Part shown: piece after piece, positions 11,392 through 22,843 of the stretch | How positions within the stretch are numbered: the first letter of the stretch is position 1 | Layout of the letters: each line of letters begins with the position of its first letter | Source: Hormiphora californensis | Lineage: Eukaryota > Ctenophora > Tentaculata > Cydippida > Pleurobrachiidae | Reading direction: 5' to 3' | NCBI GenBank assembly: GCA_020137815.1 | Contig: CM035352.1 | Span: 3,948,385-4,012,384 of the forward strand | DNA length: 64,000 nucleotides | Notes under the pieces: generated by a model | What the model was told of the DNA's origin: nothing | The model's input: only the letters and a program-made list of their open reading frames with translations | The model's database searches: none | Made by a program: the position numbers and the translations under genes

Positions 11392-12962
11392 TGAGTATAT
11401 ATTCCGCGAGAAAACACATGACAAGCAAAACAATCATAATTTTGGGTGATTACACACAGAGAGATATGACAAAACAAGGCACAAACTAAGCAAAAACACA
11501 CAAAAAGATACTAAGAGACACTACTACACCGGTTACACACAAGGGAGACAAGGTCTGATAGTTTGAAACAGTCAAAAGAAGAGAGAGACAAAGAGAGAGA
11601 TGCGAGAGAGGGAGATTGGAATTCTTGGAAATAGCAAACAACAAAACGTGATAAGGGGATAATTAGTGAGAGAAAGATCAAAGAGGGAGAGTAAGTGTAA
11701 TTTGACAGACTTTGTGTCGTGTAGTACCTTGTCAGTCATATTCTGTGTGTTTGTGTGTGAATAAGGTGTAAAAACACTTTTCTCACTTATATCCCGCTAC
11801 CTCTATATCTGCACGCTCCCGCGGAAGCACAGTGCATATTTCAGCGTGCAAATGGTCGCGCACAGCGGGAGTGATATGTGCACTCGCGGTATATATAGAG
11901 CTATCAACCTGGTTGATGGCTCCATAAATGTACGGTTAGGATTCGGTTGGGGTTAGACAATTTCAATTACCGCTTTGTCTGATCTTGTCTCCTTAGGAAG
12001 AATAGTCCTTTAGACTCAAAAAGCCTCATACGTATCATAATTTATGAAGCCTGAAGGATCGAGGATTGAGGCGGCGGGGAGAAAAGAAGGGCTGTGGAAC
12101 TTTATGAGTCACTATAGTAGATCGACACTAATCATTGGACAGCTTGGGTGACGTATCATAATACATGTCGCCCTATAGGACCATGGCTATAGTGGCCGAA
12201 CATTTTCTACCATCTCTCCAATCTCAGCATGGACAGACGGAGAGAGAGTGTGTGTGTGAGAGCGTGAGAGATAGAGGTATAGAGAAAGGGAGATTATAAG
12301 TGGTCTTTGTGACAGGTTTGTGTTATCATAGCGAGAGAGAGCTTGGATATGTACTTAAATAACGTCGCATACTATCTAATACTGCAGCTGCTGTACAAGA
12401 TTTATAGGTCCTTGAGTTACTTACATCTGAATGTTTCTCAAACCCACACCTGTTACTTGAGTTAGTACGAAAATTTAGTGAAAAACGCCCTGTCGCCCTA
12501 GAACGCACACTCCAAAGATAGTATAGCAGGAGCATACATAATCATTGATACACATTGTATCTCTAAGCAAAGGTAACAGCTCTCATGGGCCACGTGTGCA
12601 GGAGCTGTCACGTGTTTACCTTTTTGTGAAGTATATCCGGGACAGTTGATCGATGGATGTCGGGTTCCCAGAATCCAGTGTCTCTCCGGTTGCTATAGCA
12701 ACCTCTGTAACGAGGTGGTCCCGTGACAGATCATACACGTGCATTTCTAACTTGAGTTCCTGATCCACGTCCTGAAGAGAGGTGGGATAGGAAGACAGAG
12801 TTGTAAGACACGTGAATTTGAACAGAGAGAGGGAGAGGGAGATGTAGACGAAGAGAAAAAGACAGAGAGAGGCAGCAATAAGTATGTATAGTATGACTTT
12901 ATATTAAGTCTGTGACGAAGGTACTTAGTTAAATTTAATAGCCACGTGTGATAGTAGCACTG
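11392..12962. other. intergenic, GA-rich patches
   Basis: No supported gene. GA-rich patches lie at about 11580-11700 and 12240-12290. At about 11795-11905 another compound hairpin may exist (CTCCCGC pairing with GCGGGAG around a GCAC..GTGC hairpin), weaker than the element at 11227. Confidence 0.5.
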
Positions 12963-13046
12963 CACCTGCTCCATGAGGCTGGCTAAGGTTTCATATAAAT
13001 CATTTAAAAATGATGAAAACAGTAGCCAGCCTCATGGAGCAGGTGG
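12963..13046. repeat. 84-bp inverted repeat
   Basis: CACCTGCTCCATGAGGCTGG at the left is the exact complement of CCAGCCTCATGGAGCAGGTG at the right, with about 38 bp of AT-rich loop. Confidence 0.9.
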
Positions 13047-14229
13047 TAAAAAATCTCTACTATTATTTGAAAATGAACGTCGTCGAAGTCGCCATTCGTT
13101 CAGTGCGTTGTTAGGAGAACGTGCTCCTTCATCGATCCAGACAATTTTGTGACCAATGCTGTTGTAAAGCTGTTATTCACACTTTTTGGAGCTTTTGATT
13201 ATTTTTGGACACATTTTAGCGATTCAGTCTTCATGGTTACTGAAACATTTGCCATAGCAACAGTAAAATTGCTGTCAGATGTGGAAATAATATATAAGAG
13301 GGTCACCCCGCGGAGCCGGGTGGGTTGTCAAAACCCCTTATATGAGGCGCACCCGGTGGGTGGGCTAGTTTTATATAAAAACAAGAAGTTCTAGTTGTCT
13401 ATAGTTGTCTATATAATTGGTGTAGTAATATTGGTATCTCTTTTTCCCTCTCGATGTGTTCTTGTGGTTTTCTATCCCTGGATTTTACAGCTGCCACATG
13501 ACTACCACAATGTACTACCACAGTAATTCCTCTTCCTCTCTCCCGCTGTATCTTTTCCTTAGAATTTGGTGGACCTAAAATGTCTCATGCCTCATGGTAA
13601 TTAGTGTAACTGTATATTTCCCATATCTTTAATTGGCTTTTGCGAGTGAAATTACTGTCGTTTCCCCTCTTCTTCTTTCGTTCTCCCTTTGTCTCCCTCT
13701 CTCTATATCTCTCTACCTCCGTCTATCTATCGCTTCCTGTTCTGAGTATAACTTAATTTAAACAGCGCCATTCAACTGTATACTCAGTTCTGTAGCTCAG
13801 TTTTATTGGTGGTTGTAGTTACCATGCAGCTCAGCCTCGATTTGATTGGCACTTCCATTATATTATCCTGCTGTATTTCTGGTTTTTACTTTCTCTCTCA
13901 GGACTTTCAAACTCGTACACTAAACTTTTCCCTCGACGTCTCTCATATAATGTTCGGTAAATTTGTGCAATTATACAATTACACTACCACAACCGATAAT
14001 TTTAATTCAACAGCACCTGTTTTTCTTCTTTTTTTTCTTTCTAAAACAACACGTGTATTTTCCTTTCTTTTGCCGTTTTCTGTCCCAGCAGCTATAATTT
14101 AACCGAGCTCTGCCGTACTTTGCTAGCATTATATATTCGATACTATATTGTACCTCGCAATTGTCTACTGAGTGCTAGACTACACGGCTGTCTTTGTATG
14201 TAACGATACATATCAATAGTTTGTTAGTA
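13047..14229. other. intergenic
   Basis: No supported gene. An open frame at 13806-14102 is hydrophobic but has no recognised family and no codon pattern that convinced me. Confidence 0.45.
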
Positions 14230-14399
14230 CCGTCAGACCCCGATTTACCGGGATGCTCGGGGGAAGGCGTTTTGCCCGGTAAATCGGGGTGCCCGGTATA
14301 TCTGGGTGATATACCGTCAATTTCTTATATCGGGGAAATTTATCTCCCGGTAAATCGGGGTTCCTGTAAATCGGGGACCGGTAAATAGGGGTTCGGCCG
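14230..14399. mobile_element. TA-flanked MITE (CCCCGATTTACC family)
   Basis: The left end, CCGTCAGACCCCGATTTACC, is complementary with a few mismatches to the right end, GGTAAATAGGGGTTCGGCCG, and TA lies directly outside both ends. Internal copies of the motif GGTAAATCGGGG add further pairing. TA duplication and TIR shape fit a Tc1/mariner-pogo type non-autonomous element. It lies about 70 bp before the GPCR start. A larger relative is at 19141-20012. Confidence 0.82.
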
Positions 14400-14467
14400 T
14401 ATGTCTTGGTAATCTTACATAATGTTTCACTTCTAACATCTCTCTCTTAAACGCAGCTAGTTGAGAC

Positions 14468-15559
14468 ATGGACTGTTCCGCGATAGTCGAGGATTTCAGA
14501 TCTGGTCATTTTAACCAAACCAACCTCACCCTAACCACCCAATTGGAATGCACCACTGAATTCTATGACAACACCCATGATCTAGCCTGGAGAATTGTCA
14601 TGGCAACCATTTTGTTGCTAGGCAACCTGTTAGGCATGATCGGTAATGCCATCGTTATTCTCGCATCCAGCAAGTATGACGGTCTCAATGTTGACCGGGT
14701 GACGGTCCATTTCATCCAACACCTAGCCATTGCGGACATCATCTTCATAACCCTGTACCCCGTTCCAATGTCCGTCACCCACCTAGCCCGGGGGTGGGTG
14801 TTCGGGGAGACGATGTGCTGGATAATCGGCCTCGCTGTCACCATCCCAGGATCTGCTAACATGTATTTCATCCTGGCGGTCTCCCTCCACCGGTACATGA
14901 GGTGTGTCCGACCTCACAATGTTCTCTCCCTAACCGTGTCCCGGGTGAAGGTCCTCATCGGGGCCATCTGGTGTGCATCCTGTGTCTTCATCTGCTACTC
15001 ATTAGCCATGGGGGTCAGGGTGGACATGGTGCCCGACCTGGCGACGTGTAGCTGGAGTTTCCAAGATACCCACCGGTCCATCCATCTGGGTATTTGGTGT
15101 GCCCTCATTGCCCTGCCCTGCCTCCTCATCGTTATCATCAATCTCTCCCTGTGGGTCTATGTTGAGAAGTACCTGAAGACAGGCCCAGACAGAGAAATCA
15201 CATACTGCCATGGTGACTACATTTGCCATTGTGGCCCTGTTCATCCTGACCTGGACCCCCACATGTTATCAGGTTTATATTCGCCTGTTGGCCACCAGTC
15301 ACCCAGTCTAATCCCATCCCTCCCTTGGGGAGAGAAGATGCGGCTACTGTACGTGTTTGGAAGCTGGGGTAACCCTGTCATGTACACGGCGTTCAACAAA
15401 CGCTTCCGGGCATTCCTCGTGCAGAAAGCTAAGAAGTTCCTGTCGGGAGGGTACAAGGGTACGAGAACTAGGACCCTGAGGGCAAGTCAGAGGTGCAGCA
15501 GGGTGAGTGTGCCCAATCCACCCTCTCCTATCCTGGCCAACATGGCCCCCTCGTCCTAG
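14468..15559 (+). CDS. class A (rhodopsin-like) G-protein-coupled receptor, TM6 in another frame
   Basis: A seven-helix plasma-membrane receptor for an unknown ligand. TM1 carries the GN signature (GMIGNAIVILA). TM2 has LAIAD, the usual LAxxD. The end of TM3 reads SLHRYMRC, a variant of DRY with His for Asp. TM4 has the expected Trp. TM7 carries NPVMY, a form of NPxxY, followed by an amphipathic helix-8-like segment. In the main frame the stretch between TM5 and TM7 (about 15185-15290) makes no helix. One frame over, the same DNA reads EKSHTAMVTTFAIVALF and then FILTWTPTCY, a clear intracellular loop 3 plus TM6. So two opposite single-base frame changes bracket TM6, by indel error or decay. 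No intron is seen and the N-terminus has NxT/S sites. The subfamily cannot be named. Confidence 0.88.
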   Translation: MDCSAIVEDFRSGHFNQTNLTLTTQLECTTEFYDNTHDLAWRIVMATILLLGNLLGMIGNAIVILASSKYDGLNVDRVTVHFIQHLAIADIIFITLYPVPMSVTHLARGWVFGETMCWIIGLAVTIPGSANMYFILAVSLHRYMRCVRPHNVLSLTVSRVKVLIGAIWCASCVFICYSLAMGVRVDMVPDLATCSWSFQDTHRSIHLGIWCALIALPCLLIVIINLSLWVYVEKYLKTGPDREITYCHGDYICHCGPVHPDLDPHMLSGLYSPVGHQSPSLIPSLPWGEKMRLLYVFGSWGNPVMYTAFNKRFRAFLVQKAKKFLSGGYKGTRTRTLRASQRCSRVSVPNPPSPILANMAPSS

Positions 15560-15675
15560 TGACATAATTGAACAAACAGAGGATGTTGGTGAAGAAGAAG
15601 TAATGAGTAAAAATGAAAATGTGTAATTAGTTTATTTGTCAGTTTCAAAGATGTTAGTGTTGTTATTCCACTTAC

Positions 15676-15800
15676 CTCCGTCAGGGTAGGAAGGCGGTGG
15701 ACCCTGGGTCCTAGCGCGTGAAGTGCTGTCAACTGGACGTGAAGACCTTTCAGGTCCCTTTCTCCCACGTACACCAATTTCTCGTCTAACATTCCGCAGT
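15676..15800 (-). CDS. possible exon of unknown gene
   Basis: On the minus strand a CCCCCAG acceptor-like end precedes an open stretch reading DCGMLDEKLVYVGERD and onward to HRLPTLTE, closed by a good donor GAG|GTAAGTGG. It might be a further 3' exon of the minus-strand WD-repeat gene at 18.2-26.2 kb or belong to a separate gene. The evidence is only splice sites and openness. Confidence 0.3.
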
Positions 15801-16828
15801 CTGGGGGTTATAACTATAATCTTCTGGAGAACGGGAAATTGTCTAAAAAAGTTTCGAAACGTATATATTAGCGACGGTAAACTAAACGAAATAATACCCA
15901 TGTTTTACTTCTCCGAAAGTCACTGCGCTGGCAAGCGCAAAGGTGACCACCACCTCCCCCCAGCCGCGCGTGCCAGAAAGCAGTAATAAGTTTTTTCAGT
16001 TTTTAGCCAAAAATGGCATTTTGCGACGCCCATAGCGAGGCCCCCACTGCACCAATCGGTCTGAAATTTGGTATACAGTGTCACGTAGACTAGATCTACT
16101 GGAGTTTAAAAGGGCAAGTCTCTATCTCTTTTAGTTTTAGAGTTATGACATGGTGAAAAAAGCAATAAATGTCCGTGTCTATATATATACATACATACAT
16201 ACATACATATAGACGCTTTTTTACACAATTTGCAGACAATTTTCTGGAAAAACTACATAAGATAGACACTTCTCGTTTGTTGCATTCGAAAGATAATCGT
16301 TTGAATTGTGTTATTGGAGGGTTTTCATGTTCTATGTCTTACCAGAACGTCCTTAAAAACTGTCATAAAGTTAAGATATTTTTCAAATCGACCAAATTTC
16401 TTTGAGCTGAATTTACACCCTGAAGACGGCTTCTGATTGAAAAATGGAGACCACACTTATGAAAGATAATCGTCTAAACTTTCAGAAACTATATCGCGAA
16501 TTTGTGAAACTCTATTTCCAAGGGTCTCAAATCGCGTCAGAAGTTTTAAGACTGTATGAAAATAGATATGACGATAGGGCGTTTTTCGCCATAGCGACCT
16601 CAAATCTTGTCCAATCGATCTCAAACTTGGTCAGCATCTTTATCTAGATGAGCCTGATAATAATTTTTCACTAGCAAGACGTTATAACGTCGTGACGTCA
16701 CACTATGACGTCAAAATGACGTCAAAATTTAAATTTTCGTATTTTAGCGATTTCTGACGGTCTTTACAAGTTCTGCTACGTCTTACATCGTATTTCACAT
16801 CAGAAAATACCAAAAATAGACCTAAATT
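15801..16828. other. intergenic with TACA repeat
   Basis: Contains a short (TACA)n tract at about 16185-16208. No supported gene. Confidence 0.5.
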
Positions 16829-16938
16829 ATGCCAAAAACTAACAGAGATTAGTTGGCTGGAAAGGTGACCACTTTTATTGTCAAACTTACACCTTTGCCC
16901 GGCCCGGGTTACGGAAATAGAGGGAAAGGGAGAGAGAA

Positions 16939-17001
<63 letters not shown>

Positions 17002-17117
17002 AATCAAAGTGAGAGGGAAATATAATGATGAAAAAACCCGGAGAGGGCAAAGGTGTAAGTTTGACAATAAAAGTGGTCACCTTTCCAGCCAACTAATCTC
17101 TGTTAGTTTTTGGCATA
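16829..17117. mobile_element. inverted repeats enclosing a (GA)n tract
   Basis: About 75 bp at the left (16829-16905) is the near-exact complement of the right end (17038-17117), running inward from TATGCCAAAAACTAACAGAG. Between them lies a GA microsatellite at about 16927-16999. This is the structure of a fold-back element with a microsatellite as its core. Confidence 0.88.
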
Positions 17118-18032
17118 ATAATAATTTAATGGAGCGTTTAGTTTCTCACCCATCCCCTTTCCCCCTTTCGTTCTCTCTAACTCTTTAAAAGATGCTTTCT
17201 AAGTTCCTACCGTTTATACCTCCCGTTACTCTGGGTTTTCATTTGTTATACCTACCGTTATAAAGATCACAACTAACAGAGCTATGTCCGTGCTCCATGC
17301 TATACCAGGACAGGAGTTACCCCCAGAAATCTGAGATTTCTAATATATAAACCCTGCACACGTGCTAAAACAATCATCCGGGTGGATGCCTTCGGTAGTT
17401 CGGCATCCACCCGACCAGGGGAAAAATCACTATTGAACAGCACTTACACGGTTGCATCTTGGATGTAGGAAGGGAGGCGAACGCTCGGAAACTCTCGACA
17501 TCAAGGATACACACCCGAGAGGGTGTCAAACATGCAACTGCGGGGGGTTAGGGATCGGTACAGGATATTATACCAAAACTAATTGAAATTTGGATCTCAA
17601 ACATGCCACTGGGGGGTTAGTATTCTGTGTAGGATACCGGGTTTATAGGGATCGGTAGACATAATATTTCATTTCAGGGTAGTAGTTAGAAAGGGGGACG
17701 GAGTAGGTTCACAAGGTGGTGGGACTACCTAGGAAGAGGGTCGGGATCAGTATACCTGCAATGTTGGAGAAAGAAGGGACGTGTAGAAGTTGGGAAGGCT
17801 GGAAGGAATTGCAACTGGAAATGTGCTGAATGGACGCACAACTTCCCTCAACTCCACCACTCAAAACAGACACTCGGCCATCCTGTCAAAAATATATATC
17901 GAATTCAGGGGAATTATTATACCAGGGGGATTATTAATAGGTGTAGTATCCGATCCTAGTTTCTACACCTGTTCTTACCGCTGCTGTAACCCTGTATAAA
18001 AGATGGACTGATCGTGTCATGAACCTACTTGC
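17118..18032. other. intergenic, one short hairpin
   Basis: The only structure noted is a hairpin at about 17378-17414, with GGTGGATGCC pairing to GGCATCCACC. A similar hairpin is at about 21975-22020. No supported gene. Confidence 0.5.
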
Positions 18033-18097
18033 CTTGCTCGACGTCCTGTTCCCTCGCGCCCCACCCATTTTACATTTATGTAAAGGAGGGTTAGAAC
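18033..18097. repeat. short TIR element (GCTCGAC..AGGGTTAGAAC)
   Basis: The left end TTGCTCGAC and the right end GGAGGGTTAGAAC form imperfect terminal inverted repeats around about 45 bp. The hAT-type MITE at 18099 has inserted into its right end, duplicating GTTAGAAC. Confidence 0.6.
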
Positions 18098-18098
18098 T

Positions 18099-18206
18099 AG
18101 GAACCGACCGAACCAAGTAAGCAACCAATCAGAGCTCGTTATTTAGGCCACGTGACTGGTTATCAGCCAATCAGGGACCAGTACTTCCTGATTCGGTCGG
18201 TTCCTG
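18099..18206. mobile_element. hAT-type MITE, copy 1
   Basis: Ends TAGGAACCGACCGAA and TTCGGTCGGTTCCTG, about 108 bp, with GTCACGTGAC-like sequence in the middle. The 8-bp target duplication GTTAGAAC is present on both sides. No coding capacity. Confidence 0.92.
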
Positions 18207-18223
18207 GTTAGAACATGAACGTA

Positions 18224-21200
18224 CCTCACAAGAAGCAAGGACTCTGCTTCCAATGAACCTCAGTTTGGTGACCGGGGACCGGGAAGTCAGGGTAGTTTGG
18301 AGGGTAATACCGTCACTCAGTCTGATCACGGATACCAGCCCAGTCTCTAAACCCACCGCCATAACACCTCCCTTACCCTCAATGCAGGTGATCGGAGAGG
18401 AGAACATGAAGGAATCCAGGGGTGTCTCCAAATCTGGTGGGAGAGAGAGAGTTGTTGAAGAGATAGAGACACAGGAATAGATCACGTTCCACTAACAGTG
18501 CTCTATCGGGAAGAGATAGAGATATAGAAGGAGGGAGGGAGATTGAGAGGGAGATCGAGAGTGAGCGAGTAATAGTAAGCAAGATCGTACTAGATAGAGA
18601 TAGAGAAAAAGTTGTTCAGTGTGCGGAAAAGATTACAATAGTAACTTGATGAGGTCGCATCGCAGCAGCTGGCAGTGGCCCAATTTTTACTGAAATTGGA
18701 TCTATAGCAAGTTTTCTGCATCACAACCAACTAGCTAAACCTAAATATCCGGTTACTTTCTTTCTTGATTGAGCTGTATTGTTATACAGGCAAGACTCAT
18801 CTTTGAAGACAGCTATTTCATTTGAAAATCTTATTAGACCAGATAGCGATATAAGTTTAGTTTTCTCCTTCCGGCTGTACAAAATGAGTAGACGGGGTTT
18901 TATTGTTGTTCTTCTACAATAAAACCCCATCTACTCATTTCGTACAGCCGGAAGGAGAAAACTAAACTTCCTCATAGATAATGATATACCTATTTTGTTG
19001 AGAGCATTATACACGTACGTCGTACATGATAGATGATTGATCGTGACAACTACGATATGAATACTTTGCTACAAAGTTGTGGCCCACAATGTCACTTTGG
19101 ACTCGATTTTGTCAAAAACATTACTTAGCAGGAGCTGATACAGTCGGACCCCGATTTAGGGACCCCCGATTTAGGGACACCCCGATTTAGGGACAGGATT
19201 TTTTTCCCCCAAAAATTTTTTGAATTTTTTTGGGAAATTTTTTGTGAAATTTTTCAAAAAGATTCCAGCAATGTCCGAATCGTGTTTCGAATCGGTGCAT
19301 CTTATCGCATGTCCTTCTGCTAATTAGACGGTTCGGAACGAACCGATACGTGATCCCCATGGTGCCCATCGAATCACAAGTTCACCAAGGTCCAAGCGTC
19401 AAAATTTCGATTCGATGGGGATCACGTATCGGTTCGTTCCGAACCGTCTAATTAGCAGAAGGACATGCGATAAGATGCACCGATTCGAAACACGATTCGG
19501 ACGTGGCTGGTATACCTTTAAAAAAAATTATAACTTTTTTTGCAAAATTTTACAGTACGATTGTCAATGCTTTGATCGGTGCTCCCCATAAATTTTGAGA
19601 GAAAAAGTTATTTTCAAATTTTTATACTTCCTCACCCGCTTAGGGTGCCCCGATTCGGTATGGTATCACGTATCGGTTCGTTTTGAACCCGCTAATTAGA
19701 CAGGATATCCAGTAAGTTGCACCGATTCGAAATACAAACCGGACGGGCTGGTATAACTTAGAAAATTTTTCACATTTTTTTGAAAAAGAATTATTTTATA
19801 TTTTTCTTTTTTCTAATCAGAAATGATCATGTCATCAATACATGAATATTGCATATGACAGTTAGAGGTGTCTTTAGTCTTAATAATATAGCATTTTGGG
19901 CAATAAAATAGGTTTTTTGGGTCAAATATGGCTCACCCCGATTTAGTGGACACCCCGATTTAGTGGACAAGACCCTTTCCCCCGAGGGTGTCCCTAAATC
20001 GGGGTCCGACTGTATTTGGTAAAGTCTTTGTACGTGCAGTGTCCTAATATTATTATGCTTTATTAAGTGGTCCATTTCTTTGAGATAAGGGGCCAACTCG
20101 CCGCCAGATCTAAAATATTTTCAAGTTGAGCAACAGTTACTAGAATTCTCGTCTCCCCCCGTTGCTTGCGGTGCAATAAACTTAATAATTTCATTTCTGT
20201 GTGCATAATAAATTGTTATTCCGTTACTGCAGCACCTCCCTTGTGAAAGCGTGCATATAATAATATTTTAAATATAATATTTTAAATATTATATTTTAAA
20301 TATTATATTTTAAATATTGCCATTTTAAAGGTGGAGCATATTAGAGAACATAACTAAGTTGAAGTCTCAATTTCATAAAGCATCCCAAGATATTGCGACA
20401 CGAAAATATTTCTGGAACGACTTCATAAAGGAAAGGCTTTTATTTCTACGGGACGTAAAGAATCCTTCTCTTGACAAGTAGGTAAGTTATGGATCCATGG
20501 AATGAGACCCCGTCAGCCGTGTATTACTTGCCTTGTTCGACCTGCGCTCTCTCCACCCCCCCCCCCCCTGCAATATATAGGAGGATTTAGAACATGTATT
20601 ACCGTTAGAGGTAAGTGAGTGAAGGGTAGCGGTAGGGTGCTCAGACCACCAGACAAGTACCTGACCATCTTCTGTAAACAATACACTTCCTATCTTTTCA
20701 CTGAAAATACATAACACATTAGTACTTGTTATTATAGACGGCAGAATCTGAATTTAGATTGGATTCAAATTAAAGGTAGCCGGAGCATTAGCAGGGGTAG
20801 ACGGATTCTAGGGAGGAATAAATGTCGTAGTATAATGACATAGTGTGAATTCGTGCACTGACAAATCACCGGCCACCGGGTACCAGACTGGTACTACCAG
20901 TGGGCACTCTGGGCACAGTGGGCACAAACACTTAACACACTAAAAGTTACCTTTTGTCGGCATTGTCCCAGTCGATTCCACGATACTTTGGAAGTTTCTC
21001 CAGTAGCTCCCTTCGACTGTCAAAATACTGTTTAGACAGGATATGATGACTTCCCAGGCCCAGAGGCACAGGGTTATTGATAGTGCCCATAATGGGGTTA
21101 AGGGCCTCGTACACGTTGTTTTTACCACACGGGGTAACCGGAGAGGGACCATGGATCCGTCCCTTGACCTCTGGTTTGTTGAACGTTACCCCTCCCTCTG

Positions 21201-22758
21201 GGTTGCCCTGGAGACGGGCTGTAGATGACTCTTCCAGGGGCTCTGACCAAGACCCAATCGGGAGGGTATAGAACACCAGAGAGCAGGCATCTGTCTGATC
21301 TGCAGGAATAAAAGTGTTAATCAAGGTTTATCCGTTATCGGTTATTATTCTTTGTTCAGCCCGTCACTTCACTTCTCGAAATATTATGCGGTTCATGACT
21401 CACATGGTGTTTGTTGTGCGCGGCGGACGCGCGGCCTTTATGTCAGACACGATGCTAAAAAAGTACACACAAGAGGGGCGCGGGGCTGAGGAGCGGGTAG
21501 AAATCATCGGAAAAAGTGTGACCGATCCAGATTTGCCTTGCATGTTAGCAAAAAACGTCCGAAAAGTACCCCCTAAATTTTACAACAACAAGATTAATTG
21601 CATTATGTTCTAACATAATGCTGAACTTCCCTGCCATGTGAATCTATGAAGAAAGGAAATCATGACCAGATCCGCTGTAGCAGCAATCGGAACACAATAT
21701 CCCGATCATCATATCACACAAACAGTATAGAGCAAATCCTTGTGTTTTAGTAGCACTAAATTGCGCGCCACGCCGCCACATTGCGCGCCACACATTTCCT
21801 GAAAACGTGCCAATGAAGTGGTTTATGAAGGAGCAGCTCGTAACTGTGTGCGCGGCTCTTGTTGCTACACCGTTGCCCCTCGCAACTAAAGTGTGACCAA
21901 AATGGTCCCTCTACCGATTAGTTAGTATACCAAAATGTCGTTTTCGAATTCTAACCCTGCTATGCCTTTTTACAAAGTAAAAAGGCATCCGGGTGAATGC
22001 CTTCGGCATTCACCCGGGCAGGGAAAAAATATCAAGGTCTAGTTACATACCTACGACAGTAACGGCCAGTGTGCTTTCATGCATCCGTACATGTAGCGCA
22101 ACATCGCCTTCCTAGGGAGAGACAACTCACAACAGTGATTAAGAGAAGACTGGAATTAGATTTAGGATACGATTAGGATAGAATTATGATAATATATGAT
22201 TAGATGACTGGTTAAAATGGTCTATTACTTTTTAGTGCACGAGGCCGAAGGCCGAGTGTTCTAAATACAACAATAATGAACCGAGACCGACAGGTCGAGG
22301 TAGATCCTTTTACTTAGCTGCCGAGCCTGCGAGGCACGCTAAGTGTAACTATCGAGCGAGCCTGCGAGCTCTGTAGTTGTACTTTTGGGCCGAGCCTGCG
22401 AGGCCTAAAAGTGAAAGAATCTTTAACATTATTGTTGTGTAATAGAGCATGTAAAAGCAGTCATCTAATTTTATTAGATGATTTTGGAAACAAACTGAGT
22501 GAAAGAGATAAAGATTGAGTGAGAGAGAGAGAGAGAGAAAGAGAAAGAGAATGTGAGAGAGAGAGAGAGAGAGAGAGGCGTGTGCAGTAGTCACTACTGC
22601 ATAGTGCACACGCCCTAACCCTTATCTTTTCTTCTCCTCTGCAACTATAGGTCACGTGATCGTCACGTGATGGCACCACGCCAATGAGCGTCCTGCATCT
22701 GCTTTCCCTCTCTGCCTTCGATTCTCTCTTTTACTATCTCTCTCTCTCACACACACAC

Positions 22759-22843
<85 letters not shown>

